A stretch of 64,000 nt of DNA, taken from positions 85,303,073-85,367,072 of the forward strand of contig NC_079149.1 in assembly GCF_945859685.1 (NCBI RefSeq). The letters run 5' to 3'. The notes under the pieces are model-generated. The model ran no database searches. It was not told the origin of the DNA and worked only from the letters and a program-made list of their open reading frames with translations. Positions 21,220 to 34,640 of the stretch are shown here, piece by piece (positions within the stretch are counted from its first letter, which is position 1; every line of letters starts with the position of its first letter). The stretch is from Eupeodes corollae. Taxonomy: Eukaryota; Arthropoda; Insecta; Diptera; Syrphidae. The translations under genes and the position numbers were made by a program.

Positions 21220-23418
21220 TGAGAGCTGCTTGGTCACACGAAGCTTCCTGCGTAACACAATAAGGACTCCTGTACAGTGTACACGTATTCTGTGTGCCAA
21301 TTTTCTCGATCCCCACCCCTCCTCATCCCTAGACTGTCCAACATACAAACTAACTAAAGAAATACTCACAATAAAAACAAGACAAAAGTGCATCATTAAC
21401 TTAATCCAATGTTAATACCTATTCCTACAAAGCTCGTCAACCCAACGCCATAAAAAGCTCAAACCCCCCCAACAGAAACAACTAAACAAACCGAACAAAC
21501 AAACAACTCCCCGAAACAAATCTCTTCTGCACAAACCAGTTCAAGCTCAATCTCAAATGAAAACCAAACTTCTTGCAATAATAATCCCACTCAAAACCAA
21601 ATCTCATCTTCCCAAACTAATTCAACTTTAATCTCAAATCAAAGCCAAATAGCAAAACTCCCAAACAACAATAATAATTCTATTCTTAACCAAAACAATT
21701 CATTAACACAAAATACAAATAATCAAAACCTTCTAAAATCTCCAATCTCTAGATGATGAAGATGACGCAAAATAATCATAACTCTAACAGCCTAAACCTT
21801 AGGTGCTCTCTGATCGTAGCACGCGCCTGTCATTCCGTTACCGGGTAAACTGGAACGTGTGACGATGAGAGAGCACCACAGCCTTCACCCGATCAATTCA
21901 ATCATCAATCATCACAAAACCCTCATTTGCATTCGAATAACAGATCTAAAGACAAAACAAATAATCCAGGCACTAGTAAACACACATTCTTTGCTTCACG
22001 CAAAAAAAGTAGTTGGGAACACTGCCAATCCAAAAACAGGACTCTTAATATTCTACAATGGAATATGAAAGGTTTCTTTAATAATCTTGACGAGTTAAAT
22101 GTTTTATTAAAAGAACACAATCCATGTCTTGTATCACTACAAGAAACACATTTAGCTTTCGGTTCATCACCAATCCTACCAAAAAAATATAATGGATATT
22201 TTATAAACCTAGACAGTAACACTTCCTGTAAACAGGGAATAGGTCTACTCATTAAAAAAACCTTTCAACTCGTGGCACCTTCTCCTATATATGTAGATGT
22301 AACTTGCTGTTCTTCTAAAGTTTTCCCCGTAATATCTGGAAAACTTTACCTGATCTGCATAATAGTGACCACTTTCCTATTATCAGTGCCATTACTATTG
22401 GGAGATCAGTGGAAAAATACCCCTTAAACTTGAAATTCAAAACTGATCTAGCGGAATGGTCCCAAGATACAATGAAAATCTATCTATCGGACAAACCACG
22501 TGGTAAAAACAACAACAAAGAAGCAGCAATACTCCAAAAATCCATACGCGTAGCTGCAAACACATCTATCCCCCAATTAGGTGCTAACTACAATCCCAAA
22601 CTAAACACAATTGTACCTTGGTGGAATTTAGAACTAACAAAACTTCGTAAGTAAAAAATGTTGGCTTTAAAAGCATTCCAGAATCACACTTAATTCATTA
22701 CAAAAAATCGAACGCAAAATTTAGAAAATGCCTTAAAGAAAGTAAAGCTAAAAGTTTTAGAGAATTTACGGAACAAATAAACCCGAATTCTACCCCTATA
22801 AAGATATGGCAAATTGTCTTCCATCAAAAATATTAAGTATTTTATCAGAAAATCAAACTATATCAGACACCACAAGTATGGCCGATTGTTTTGCAAAAAC
22901 ATGGTCCGAATACTCAAGCGATTCAAATTTCCCATTAAATTTCACACGCAAAAAATGAAATTATCAATTACGTTCTAAACACCAGTAACTAATTCTCCCG
23001 TGAAATCGAAAAACATGTTTCACTTGTAGAATTCCAATCTTGTCTTAGCAAATCTAAGAGAAAACACCGGGTAGGGATAGAATTTCCTACCCAATCAAAC
23101 TCTATAATAACATTCTTGATACCTCAAAACTGGAAAACCGGCATATTGCTCCCTATCCCCAAACCAAATAAGGACAAAATTTTGATTGAAAGCTATCGTC
23201 CAATATTACTGATTTCATGTCTATCAAAAATTTTGGAAAAATTGTGGCGAAACGCCTACTTTGGTTCGCTGAATCCAAAAAATGTATATCTCCAAAACAA
23301 AGGCTGTGTTGACGCCCATCTTCATCTAGATTACTACATCTCAAAAGCCATTTCGTCAAAAAAACATGTATCCGTACTTTCATTACACTTCCAGAGAGCT
23401 TTTGATCGAATCGGGAAG
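21220..23418 (+). mobile_element. I-clade LINE, degenerate, cut short
   Basis: Plus-strand non-LTR retrotransposon. 21430-21770 is rich in Asn, Gln and Ser codons with stops, fitting a decayed ORF1. The endonuclease begins near 22040 (LNILQWNMKGFFNNLDEL, PCLVSLQETHLAF, GIGLLIKK) and has lost its centre. 22409-22654 is the linker (VPWWNLELTKLRK). The reverse transcriptase begins about 23116 (PQNWKTGILLPIPKPNKD, YRPILLISCLSKILEKL) and ends abruptly at the catalytic helix (FQRAFDRIG), where the next LINE is joined. Copia inserted in its upstream part or just before it. Not functional. Confidence 0.75.
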
Positions 23419-26400
23419 GTAGGTAGGTAGAAATGGCGATCTCAAGGCAACCTAGCCTGAGATCCAATTAGCGCTGTAGTGCGCCGTTTTGATACCAAAA
23501 ACTCGTTTGACCTTTGATTGAAAGGGATAGATTGATAGAGAAGCTTCATAGCGATTATGTTAGAGCCATTTTGTCGCATTGAGAAAAATGATTAGGTCTC
23601 TAATCTTTGTCTCAGATAGCTCATCGAGTTCTTGAAAGAATGCTTTTCCAAAGCATTTCTTCTGGTGTTTGCCAAAGTAGGACATTTGCAGAGGAAATGG
23701 ATTATGGTTTCACTTTCTCTTTGGTCACTACAACTACGGCAAAAGGTGTTGTAAGAGATACCCAACTTCTCTGCATGAACTCCTATAGGCCAATGTCCGG
23801 TACAAACCGTAACAATCCTGGCTATGTCTTGCGTTGGCCTGCATAGAAGATCGTTTGTACGGGTTTTGTTATATGTGGGGGATATCTTCCTCGATATAAT
23901 GCAGTTGGGTAAATTGCTCCACCTTCGGTTTGATTCAGTTTGGTAGATAGAAAAGATTTTACTCTTCATAGCACCAAGAGGAATGTTATTTCCGCAAGTT
24001 GGCTATGAAGGCCGATCCTTGCCTGGCTAGCTCGTCAGCCCGTTCATTTCCCACGATACCACTATGGCCCGGAACCCAGATCAGGGTGACACCGAGGTTA
24101 ATGTTCAGGTTGGCAAGCTCATCGCGACATTGCTGGACCAATTTAGATGAGGATATGGCCGAGTTAATGGCTTTGACAGCTGCCTGACTGTCTGTAAAGA
24201 TAGCCACATTTCGGTTTTTGTTTGAGTTTTGTTTAAGTATCTTACATGCCTCCCTTATTGCCAGCAGTTCAGCCTGAAAAACGCTAGCAAAGTCAGGAAG
24301 CCTAAAGGATTTGGCTAGATTTAGGGACTCAGAAAAGATCCCAGAACCAACTCCGCACTCCATCTTTGAGCCGCCTGTAAAGATGGTTGTGTCGAAACCT
24401 ATCGACACGATGTCATCCTCCCAATCTTCGCTCGATGGGAAAATAACCTTAAAACCCTTACTAAGGTTTAAAGTAGGAGTGCAGTAGTCAGTGTCTACCG
24501 AGATAATATCTGAGGGAATTAATTTCGTAGTGTTGCTGTGACCGTAAGGTTTTGACAACCAGCTATTTGATTCCTTCAGCCTAATAGCGCTGCAGTAAAC
24601 TATGTATTTAATAAAAAGGTCGATTGGTAGAAGATCCAAAATAACGTTTAAGGCGTCCGTTGGGCAAGTACGCATGGCCCCTGTGGTGCCCACGCAAGCT
24701 GTTCTCTGAACCTTCTTTAGCTTATTGATGTTATAGGCTTTGCTAAGAGCAGGCCACCACACAATCGAACCATATGCTAAGATAGGGCGTACTACGGCTG
24801 TGTACGTCCATAAAATCATCTTCGACTGAAGTCCCCACTTTTTGCCGAAAGTTTTGCTGCAGGCGTAGAAGGCAACACAGGCCTTCTTAACACGTACTTC
24901 AATATTTAGTTTCCAGTTTAGTTTAGGGTCGAGTATAACTCCCAAATATTTTGCACTGGAAGACAATGATAGGATTTGACCATTGAGTCGAGGTAGCGTG
25001 AAGGGCGGTACTTTAGTTTTGGTGGTAAAGAGCAACAGTTCAGTTATACTTTGGTAAACTCCTAGTCCACAACTAGTGGCCCAGTTGCTAACTTTCTTCA
25101 AAGCTGACTCCGTGATTTCAATAATCACAGAGGTGTACTTTCCTGACACCAATAGCACCAAATCATCCGCATAGGCTACCGCCTTCAGTCCACATCTCCC
25201 TAATTTAACGAGAATTGTATCCATGACCAGAAGCCATAGAAGAGGCGAAAGAACACCACCCTGGGGTGTTCCCCTACTCACGTGTTTTGTTGCGATTGTA
25301 TTGCCTAGAGAGGCTCGAATCTTCCTACCACTGAGCATGGAAATAATCCATTCTCGAATGAAGTCTTCTACACCGAACTTAACGAGCGATTCTTCTATGG
25401 ATTCTGTAAGGACGTTGTTAAAAGCAACTTCTATGTCTAGGAAGGTGGCGAGAGTAAATTCTTTATAATGGATTGTTTGTTCTACAGTACGCACTACCTC
25501 ATGGAGGGCAGTCTCCGTAGATTTGCCCTTAAGATAAGCATCGTCCAACTAGGATTTCTCTAATATGGTAATCAAGAATGCGCTCCAAGGTTTTAAGCAC
25601 ACAAGATGTTAAGCTTATTGGTCTGAAATCCTTCGTGGATTCGTGACCTCGCCTACCCACTTTCGGGATAAAAACTACTTTGACCTGTCTCCACAACATG
25701 GGCACATGGAGCTGCCACATCATGCAACTTTTGAAGCATAACTGGCAGTATGTCATCCATGCCTGGGGATTTATATGGAGAAAAAGTATTGATGGCCCAC
25801 AAAAAATTTTCTCTGGTTATAACGGAATTGACTTGCTCCATATGAGCTACGTTTAGCTCTGTGGTTTCAAGCGATTCGGGGTTATCACTCTCGCAACCCG
25901 GAAAGTGCGTCTTCATCAGTAGCTCAAGAGATACGGCTGGAGAGGCTGTCCAGGTTCCATCAGGCTTTTTTAGAAATGAAGGATTACAATGTTCCTTCGA
26001 TAAAACTTTGCTGAGCCTTGCGGAGTCCTTTATGTCTTGGATTGATTGACAGTATTCTCTCCAGCCTTGTCTTTTGGCTGATGACAGGGCTTGTTTGTAA
26101 ATTTTAAGAGAGTCTTTATACGGTTGGTAAAACTTATGTTTGTGGCAGATATTGAAAATTGTCCTCGTCATTTTCCTAAGACTCGACAGTTCTTCATTCC
26201 AACAAGAAGGAAGGGTTTTACGGCTATATTTAACTGGGCAAGAGACTCTAAAAGCTTTATTTATAGAAGTTTCAAAGGTTTAACCTTTGATTCAAGGTCT
26301 CCTATTGACTCAGTGAGATTCGGTAAGTTGCTTAGTTTGGAATTCGCAATTTGACTGAATTTCGTCCAGTCAGTTCTTTTGGGATTTCTGTAAGGTGGAG

Positions 26401-26770
26401 GGTTTTTTGACTCGAAATTAATTTGAAAAAGAATCCATCCACTTGTAATCCGATAACGAATTCAAAGGGGAAACTCTCCAATTCTCCACTAATAAATTAC
26501 GGTTGTTTACTAAAGTAACATCAAGCACATCCTCCCATCCATAATAATTTTCCGAGCTCGGAAAGACGAAAGTGGGAGTATTGCCTCCGTTACAAATGGT
26601 CATATTATTTTCAATAATAAAATCAAAAAGTGACTCACCTCGTTCATTGATCACAGAACTTCCCCAAAGGGTATGCCGAGCATTTGCGTCGCCTCCAATC
26701 AGAAGGTTTGCCTTTTTGATGTTAGCTTCGTGCATTATGGGCAGAGTAAAAAGAGCAAGCTTCAAGTTCA
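23419..26770 (-). mobile_element. LOA-type LINE with RNase H, nearly complete RT
   Basis: Minus-strand LINE. The endonuclease is at about 26770-26418 (LLIGGDANARHTLWGSS, ERGESLFDFI, VLDVTLV). The linker and RT start are at 26171-25529 (WREYCQSIQDI, YKSPGMDDILPVMLQKL, VKVVFIPKVGRRGHE, FRPISLTSCVLKTLERI). A 520-codon frame, 25548-23986, holds the RT core (LATFLDIEVAFNN, GTPQGGVLSPLLW, AYADDLVLL) and RNase H (DSQAAVKAINSA, WVPGHSGIVGNERADELA). The RNase H start reads FTGGSK where FTDGSK is expected, so a catalytic Asp is lost. After a frameshift, 23969-23592 gives the C-terminal Cys/His tail (FCRSCSDQRESETIIHFLCK). The 3' end is a CCTA-type tail, seen forward as GGTAGGTAGGTAG. Frameshifts at about 25540 and 23985 make it inactive. 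Confidence 0.85.
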
Positions 26771-26872
26771 TCACGATTTGTATTTTGCATTTTAAAGAAA
26801 TATTACTTATTTCTTTTCCAAATTTACAAGGAAATTGTTTTACATAAAGCATTAAATCAAGTTGTACAGCAT

Positions 26873-27117
26873 ATAAATAAATCATTGAGTAAGAAAGTTC
26901 AGCTTTTAGTTGAATTAAAAAACATGATCAATTGTCATTTTGACATGTGAGTTGACTTGACTTGATAGTTAAGGAGATTTTTCTTGACTAACTTTCAAGT
27001 CGACTTTCCAATAAAGTTGTCTTAATTGGAAGACAATTTTTTGGTAGCTGCCCAATCAGATGCTAGAAACTTGCCTTACTCTCAAGTCCCTTATGTCGGC
27101 TGAACCTGCCCAATTAG
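26873..27117 (+). repeat. Dispersed repeat, copy 1 (unclassified)
   Basis: About 240 bp that reappears in the same orientation at 50604-50832. Shared blocks include AAATAAATCAT, AAGTTCAGC, AACATGATCAA, TTTTCTTGACTAAC, CAGATGCTAGAAACTTGCC and GAACCTGCCC. Both copies differ by many substitutions and small gaps. No frame, tRNA head or LTR was recognised. Confidence 0.75.
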
Positions 27118-29439
27118 TTTTACAACAAAGATTTCAGAGTTTTGGACCTGTCAAAAAGTAAGCAAGCATTTGAAAATGTTTCCTCAATTTGGTAATTTTA
27201 TCTTATGTTCCTGAACAAGAATTATTTCAATGCGAAGATGTTCTATCTCTCAAAAATGTATATGTCTGTTCTTTTTCGAACAATTTTTTAACGATTGCTG
27301 TTATGTCACAAATTGTTCAATTGTGTCATTGTTATGAATTGTTGAGATTTATAAGAATCATCATAATACACAAAATATTTGTATGACATTAACTCGCAAA
27401 GTAAATGACAATCAAACAGTCAGTCAATTAATTTTCAAATTAACTTCAATTCAACTCTAGACTCCAAAGGAATTTAAACACTGTTCAATCTCGATTCAAC
27501 ATTGCACAGGAAGCCTCGAGTTCTGCAACAAAATAAACAGACCTTTTTCAGGGATTCACAAGTTTTATATCTAAATTAAAGTGTGAGAAGTATTTTCGTT
27601 TGTATCAAAAACACTCTATATAAAGATATAAATCCCCGGTAGACATCTTGGTTTGCCTACAAGCTAAACCGGAAATCAACCTCATAAACTTTTTCATAGT
27701 ATGCGTGTAATTTCTCCTCTAATTTATTAAATTTCCCCAAAAACCTCAGTAAGTGTGTCTATGTATGCGTGAAAACACGTCAATTTTACTCGTTGAATTC
27801 GTCCACATTACAAATACAACAATGTAAACAAATGGGTTTTGGAGAGTGATACGTACGAAGGATTTATATCTTTACTAGAGTGTTTTTGGTTTGTATATTT
27901 GTTGTACCTTTTTCCTCTTTCATACTTTTTGTTTAGTGTTGTTTACTCAAAGCAAAATCAAAACTGTAAACACTTAAGTTCTTGTTTGAATCGTCAATAT
28001 TATTTATTATCGATAGTTTGTTAATAAATTACTGATTTAAATTAAATTGCCGCATGGTAAAATAAAAACACAAGGTAATACTCTTTTAATAATAATAATA
28101 AATAACACTAGCACCTCTACTATGGGAATGTTGAATTATGAATGCACATGTGTAAATAATAAACTTGTAGAATTTGTATTTGTACATTTAAAAATAATTA
28201 ATTTATGTCTCAATTAATATGCAATTCTTCACTTATTTTGGTTTATTGTAATAGTTTTCAAAACATTAGAAGCTTAACATGGTTTGATAAATATTGCAAA
28301 AATTGAATGTAATTAGAGATAAGCTATTTCATCACTGAGCAACTCAATTGATGGTTTTCAAAGTCCACAGCCCGGTGTTAATTTATTTACAGTGATAACA
28401 CAATAATTGTGATGAATAAGTTGTTACTTGTTATGCATCTAATTAAACAGGAACAGCAAAAATATTTAACATGTCTAAAGTTAGTTTTTCCTACCTGAAG
28501 ACAATCCATTGAGCTAACCCTATTTTCTCATGTTTAGTTACGATGAAATAAGTGAGTTTGATGGTGAGACACTGTCTCAATTTCCCATGTTGGGATAAAC
28601 AACATAGTACTGCTGGTCGTCGAGAGTGACTCATGTTAGCATTCGGATCGGTGTTGGAGATCATGAGGGTTTTTATAAGTACTGCCTACCGATAAGATAT
28701 ATTTTGGGACTGTAATATTCATACATTGCATTGTATGCGTCGCAATCTGACTGTAGGTCCTTTTTTTTGAAGGATAATTCAAAAACTTAATTCCATAAGT
28801 ATCTTAAGTATATTTCTTCTTGAGGAGATTAATATGGTTAAGCTTAATGCCGTCTACCAGAATGAGGTAAAAACAGAATACAATTGGATTTTAATAAAAT
28901 AAAATTTAAAACTAAAAGTTGCCTTCGACTATTCGGGTTCTATTATTCAGTGCCACCGTTGTGCAATGGTACAATTTCTCCCAACTGAGACTTGCATTTA
29001 AAATATCTAAAGCTTTGTTCATGCTAATTGTAAATTTATCGAAGAATCAGACACGAAATTCTCTTAGAGTCGGAAATTTTTCATCGGACGATATGGAATG
29101 TAGTTAAGGCCGATTTAAGAAGTGGGAGCTTTCGTGTAAGTTGTAGTTGAGCTGGCTATATATCATCTTATGCTGGAAACATTAAGCTTCCAGCATATAA
29201 CCACTATAAGTCAAACGAGCTATACAATCCAGTAACTTATAAAACATGTTTTTAGAAAGAGCGGATCCGATGTCCGATAGAATCTAAACTCTTTCTCCAC
29301 AATCAACCTCTAAACCTTACCATTTTTTGACTTAGTTGCATCTTAAATTTATTATCGCCTTGAAGATCAAATTGGGTAGACTTTTTCACCCTTATTCAGC
29401 AAATGTAGTATAAATAAGGAGTGAAGTTTTAGTAATATT
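27118..29439. other. No recognised gene
   Basis: About 2.3 kb of AT-rich DNA with only short chance frames (the longest are about 60-65 codons and resemble nothing I know). A short hairpin at about 29172-29200 is the only structure noted. It could be host intergenic DNA. Confidence 0.5.
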
Positions 29440-31400
29440 TAAGAATTCCGGTGGTATAGTGGTTTCAAGGCAAACCAAGTAATTTAGAGTACAAACCGGT
29501 ATCCGAAAACTGCGTTTATAAAATATCTTTGAAACTTTTCAACCACATAAAACTCCGAACACTTGAGCACCGTAAGGCGCTATGATCCAAAAACCGGCTT
29601 TTAGTCTCTATACATACACTACCGGTCATAAGGTTAGAAGCAGGGATTCAAGAAGTAAAATCATCATTTCTCCCGTTACGTGATGGATTAGAAAAAAACA
29701 ACTTTGGTAAATGAGGGCCTATAATATAAAATTTGGGTAAAGGAAAGATTTAGCTAACGGATCTTTCATGGCAAATTGTTGAGTCAAGAATATGCATTGA
29801 ATAAATTGACGTTATTTTGGGAAGTGCGTGCATTTTTTTTTTCGGAAAAACGGTTAAATATATAAATGAATTCTTCTTCTTTGAAATGTGCAACAAAACA
29901 TGTTTGACAATGGAGGAAAGGGCAAGAATAGATGTTTATTGCTCTTAAGGTCTTTAATGCTTTGCTTAAGCCCGACAAAAAAATCGAAGTGAACATTGTG
30001 TCAGCAATTAGTAAAAAACCCATAGGGAAAAAGCTAATGTTAAGGGCAGCTTATCCACTGTTAAATACACGATTCGCCATGCTAAACACTTAAAGCACCT
30101 GAAGCTTAAGAAAAAGCCACCACTTAATGACGAAAGGAAGAAGCAACGCCTGTGTTTCGAGAAAGATCACATGAGCTGGTATGTGCAAAATGAGGAAAGC
30201 AATACGGTGACATGGAAGCGCTTATTAATGGTATCAAATTGGCCTGGAGTGAGAATTGTTTGGTCTACTTCTAATCTCTTTATAAATCTTTAAAAGGTAA
30301 AGGATTAAAGTACAAATACTTGCATTTGATTTCCATTTATTTCATGTGCTTCTAACCTAAAGACCCGATTTATTTTCGCATATTCTTGACTCGAAAATTT
30401 GCCATGAAAGTTCCGTTAGCTAAATCTCTCCTTTGTTAACAACAAAATAGTCCTTCATTTACCAAAGTTATTTTTTTCTTATCCATCATGTAACGGGAGA
30501 AATGACGATTTTACTTCTCGAAAATGCCTGCTTCTAACCTTATGACGGGCAGTGTAGTCCCAGGATTGAAGAAATAGCTCTTTTCGACTCAGCTAATTTC
30601 CTTCTCATGGTTAGACCAGATCGATACACCAAGGTACCAAACAATTTCCAAATTCTGTCTTGAAAGCACTTCCTTTCTCGAATATCTAACTCCTCCATCA
30701 CTGAAGATCATCATTTTGGACTTTTCAAGGTTGACAGTCAGATTCCAAAGATCGCAGTAGCGGTCCAATTGGTTGATCATGCGCTGCACTCCCTCAACTT
30801 ATTCCGCCTGAGAAATAATTTAGTCATGGCAATCGTAAATATCTGAACTCAATACTTCCTCCAACTTAATCGACAGTATCACTGATAAAAAAAATGATGT
30901 GCAAAGTACTCAAAGCACATTCTTGCTTTACTCCCATCTGCGTTTCAAATTTTTCCTACGTAAGTTTTAGGATTATTGTTTCCATACATTGCTTTCAACA
31001 GATTCATAATTTTCCTTGAGATTTCTAAAGCATAAAGCTTATAAAATAACAATGCACGGGTAATGGAGTCAAAGCCAGCTATGAAATCCACAAAGAGATC
31101 ATATAGTTTCATCTTTTTGATTTTAAAGTAATCGTCAATTTTGAACAGGGTGAACATTTGATTTACAGTCGATTGGTTTTTCATCAAACCCACTTGGAAC
31201 AAGTTGGGTATGTTTTTATCATTAACCTGTGAGCCTTTTAAAAATAAATGTACTAAATAACTTAACTGAAAAATTCAAAAACGCAATACCCTTATAATTC
31301 TCGGCATTATCGTAGACACCTTTTTTTATACAAGGGATAAATTTTGCTTTTTTGACGCAGGCTGGTACTTCGGCGGTTTCGAATATTCTATTAAACTCTT
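29440..31400 (-). mobile_element. LINE fragment (CR1/Kiri-like), interrupted by a Tc1-like element
   Basis: Minus-strand reverse-transcriptase remains. From its 5' side: AEVPACVKKAKFIPCIKKG (about 31390-31320), FQVGLMKNQSTVNQMFTL and LFVDFIAGFDSITRALLFYK (31202-30945), INQLDRYCDLWNLTVNLEKS (30789-30589), and, beyond the Tc1-like insert, PYGAQVFG near 29580. The palm segment carrying the YADD box is missing or unreadable between the blocks. Clade is uncertain; the same family seems to supply fragments at 44190-44420, 45505-45900 and 59136-60528. Confidence 0.65.
29617..30554 (+). mobile_element. Tc1-like element, internally deleted, flanked by TA
   Basis: 938 bp with long inverted repeats. 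The left end begins CACTACCGGTCATAAGG and the right end is the near-complement, ending CCTTATGACGGGCAGTG. Similarity extends over roughly 90 bases per side. TA lies on both sides (29615-29616 and 30555-30556), the Tc1/mariner target. The interior plus strand at about 30057-30230 still reads as a transposase scrap (HLKHLKLKKKPPLNDERKKQ, FEKDHMSW). It has no catalytic triad and is non-autonomous. Confidence 0.8.
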
Positions 31401-31466
31401 ATACCTAGATGTCGCCCCGCCCTATTCCCCAAACAATTATTGTCAATTTGTCTACTATTTTTTGTA

Positions 31467-33620
31467 TTATTATTATTAAAATGTATGTAGACTTAGCTGC
31501 TGAGGCTTCTGACTCCTAGAATGTGATTAGAATCCAAGATTGCTTGTCAGCCTGTGCAAGTGGGAGGGCTTTCTTTTTTTAGAAGGTATTGATGTGTGAG
31601 AGCAGTGTGCCCTAGTCGTAGTCTTCCGAAAGTAGTGTTCATCTGTCTTGAAGTTGAGGTTGGGTAGCTTGGTTTAGATTTACCAATGTTGATGGAACTG
31701 TAGAAATGCTGGTAATTCTGAAAGTCATTTAGTCTATGTGCTTTGATTTTACGATTGTTTCAAATAATAAGTCACGTTTTATCAGTGCAAGCACAGATTT
31801 CACAGGGGAAACATGAGCAGCATTTGCTGCTTTATCAGCTTGTTCTTACCGAAAATCCCAGCGTGACCGGGAATCCAAATTAGTTTTACTTTGTTGGCAG
31901 AATTAATGAGGTGGTCTCTTATTTTGCTAATTATGACAGTTCTGTTGTTGGGATTTCGTATAGCAAGTATAACTGCCAAACTGTCCGAATAACTCACTAA
32001 GTGACCTTATAGTTTTGATAATCAGCCCTATCATGAATTCCATCGTAATCGGGAATTTTTACGAATCTTGAAAAACTGTATCATGAAATCCGTTCGTAAT
32101 ACAAAATTGTATGAAAATTTCCACTACGAACGGATTCCATGATACAGTTTTTAGGGATTCGTAAAAATTTCCGATTACGATGGAATTCATGATAGGGCTG
32201 ATTATCTCTGCAGTCTTTAAGATCGCAGTAGCTTCAGCGGTGAATACAGAGACAGTATTGTCCAGAATTCTAATAGACAGAAGGAAACCATCTTCGTAGG
32301 TTGAAGCAAACGATGTGCTGTATTGGGTTTTGGAACCGTCTGTGAAAATTATTTTGCAATTTTTGGACCTTAGGGCATCAGTAGTATCTTTGAAAAAAGA
32401 TCGGTAGATTTATGAGAAAGTGTGATTTTTGTTGTGTTAAGTCATTTCCATGATAAAGAGGAATCTTCGATGAACTATGGTGGGCATCCTGAATAGTATT
32501 TTTCGTGTTTAATAACTAGAAGTTCCATAGATTTGGCAATTGTTATAGCGGTAGAAATTGCTGAAGGTATACGTTTAAGATACTTTGATTTATCAAGCGT
32601 TTTGACGTCTTCATCAATAATTGAGCCTTTGCTATTCGCAAATTTCACATGAAGTTTAGCTCTGTTTTCAAGAATACGCTCTTCTACTAGGGGAAGTCCA
32701 GCTTCTGCCATTGTTTTACGTATTATGGTGGTTGGGAGAGCATTTAAACTTCTGTGTGCAGCTTGGTGGTAAGGAGACTTGATATATTTTATTGTAGTTT
32801 TAGGAGAGTTTCCGTAGATTGATAAACCATAATTTATTTTCCTTAAGACTAAAGATCTTGTTACATTACATAAAGTATTTATATGTGCAAATGATTTTTT
32901 ACTGGATATATAATTTACAATATTGACCCTAGCAGCTAAGCTCTTTTTAAGTTCAATACAGTCCTTCTTAAAATTAAATTTACTATTGAAAATACTACTA
33001 AAATACATATGTTAGTTACATTTTCTATACTGATATGATTAAAGTTAAAAGAAACTCCAGTACAAGATGTTTTACTACATATATGCAAAGTTTTGCATTT
33101 ATCTACTGATAATTTAGCGCCCGAAGTAATAGACCATGTTGAAATATCTGCTAGAATATTTAAAAAGAGAGCTTGATGTTCTGCGAGGTTATTGTGCTTA
33201 CACATATATACAATGGTCAAGTTGCGAATATTTAGCTATAATATCACTGACGTCGTCGAAAGCAATCAGCAATAACACGACTGATAAAGGAGAACCTTGG
33301 GGGATTTGACATAGTTGAAGATTTTGGGTCCAATACCCCAAGCTTTGATTTTTCTAAAATTTGATGGATACCGATTTTATCAAACGCCTTTTAGAAGTCT
33401 AGGGACAATATTGTGACGTAATTACAAGCCGATAAAGCTCGATATGAAGTAAAGCATCATATCAGCCTTTGTTTGCTTTGAAAGCGACTTGGTTCGCGCC
33501 TATCAGATTGTTTGATTCAATAAACCACAAAAGTCTTCGCAATTACTTTTTCCATTACTTTGGAAACGCAAGGAATGAGTGAGTTGAGTTGGGCGATATC
33601 CGTTAATAATTTTTTTTTAT
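31467..33620 (-). mobile_element. I-clade LINE, degenerate, with RNase H
   Basis: Minus strand. RT motifs appear at about 33300-33240 (IPQGSPLSVVLLLIAF) and 33220-32936 (SITSGAKLSVDKCKTLHIC). The thumb/connection region is at 33008-32475 (LCNVTRSLVLRKINYGLSIY, HQAAHRSLNALPTT, MAEAGLPLVEERI). RNase H is at 31997-31800 (YSDSLAVILAIRNPNNRT, VKLIWIPGHAGIFGKNK). The 3' end carries a TAA-type tail, seen forward as ATTATTATTATT near 31467-31480, as in I elements. Many stops and frame changes occur. A 190-bp fold-back element (32017-32206) sits in its RNase H region. Confidence 0.75.
32017..32206. repeat. 190-bp fold-back (palindromic) element
   Basis: Two 82-base arms (32017-32098 and 32125-32206) are reverse complements with 5 mismatches, around a 26-base loop. 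The outer ends read GATAATCAGCCC and GGGCTGATTATC. It interrupts the RNase H of the I-type LINE, so it is an insertion rather than a local structure. The target duplication is unclear. Confidence 0.85.
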
Positions 33621-33841
33621 ACTATTATGGTAAAAGTCAAAATTAAAAAAAATTAAAACAAAATGTGTATACTGGATAACACTAACACTGCAGAGTCAAT
33701 TTCTGACAGAAGGCACGAAATACCACATTACCCAGGAGGTAGACTTTCAGACATTCAGTGCGTTTTTTGTTATTGAATTATCCCAAGTAACTCTTAACCA
33801 TAAACTAAAACGCAGCTATGCAATGAGCAGAGGGGAATCGT

Positions 33842-34640
33842 TTAAACTTGGAAACTTACTTTTCTGGTCTTACATTTTTCAAATTCGGAAAAGAGATCAT
33901 CAAAGTCTAAAGAATTTAATAATTCCTTTTTAATGGAAATTATAGATAAGCCTACCAATCTCTCTTGAGTCATGGTTGTCCTAAGATAAATTTTAATAAT
34001 TTTAGGTTTGGACAAATTACGTTCTCCTGAAGCCACGGTGGACGGGATTGTATTAAGGATTTCGAGAGCAATTTCTAAATTCGGAGCAAATTCTTCAAGG
34101 TTTGAACTAAATTAAATTTAACACATCTAAACTTGAGCTTTATGGTGTAACAAGCGGGGATATTACGGTTAACTCTTGAAACAATTCTTCTCCATCTAAA
34201 TCTTTAAAACTACCTAATGTTATACATGACATTCTGCAAATTAAAAATGAAAAATTGATGTTATATGTATCAAGCTGTTCAAACCTTTCTGTAATTGTTT
34301 GAATGGCTTCATTAAGAATTTTGAAAAAAAATCGACTATAAATCTTTGTTTCGGGTCTAATATAGTTTTAGGACATTCATCAGCATAAAGTCTTTTTCTC
34401 CTTCATTTTCATATTTAGTATTTCCAGGAAACTAGCATTTTTGAATTTCCTAAAACTTTTACATATGCCAGTTGACAGGGGTTTAATCGGCTAAGATTCC
34501 AAATGCAAATTGTCAAAATTCGTTGTTGCCTTGGTGAAGTTTTTAATTCATTCTTATAAAATATCTAAATAAAAGTTTTAAATTGGCTCATTTTGAATAA
34601 AATTCTTACTTTTCTTGCTTTGTAGTAAGTTTTGTTGGTC
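33842..34640 (-). pseudogene. hAT transposase remnant (C-terminal dimerisation part)
   Basis: The frame 34036-33842 reads KPKIIKIYLRTTMTQERLVG, then LSIISIKKELLNSLDFDDLF. This is the C-terminal dimerisation signature of hAT transposases of the ZMYM1/TTF-zinc-finger type (compare the usual SQERLSxLALLSIE). Upstream minus-strand DNA to about 34640 has scattered related-looking pieces broken by stops. Terminal repeats were not found. Not functional. Confidence 0.65.

Noticed and set aside
29172..29200. Hairpin (TATGCTGGAA ... TTCCAGCATA) as a microRNA or terminator.
   Set aside because: The stem is only about 10 bp, with no further pairing or context.
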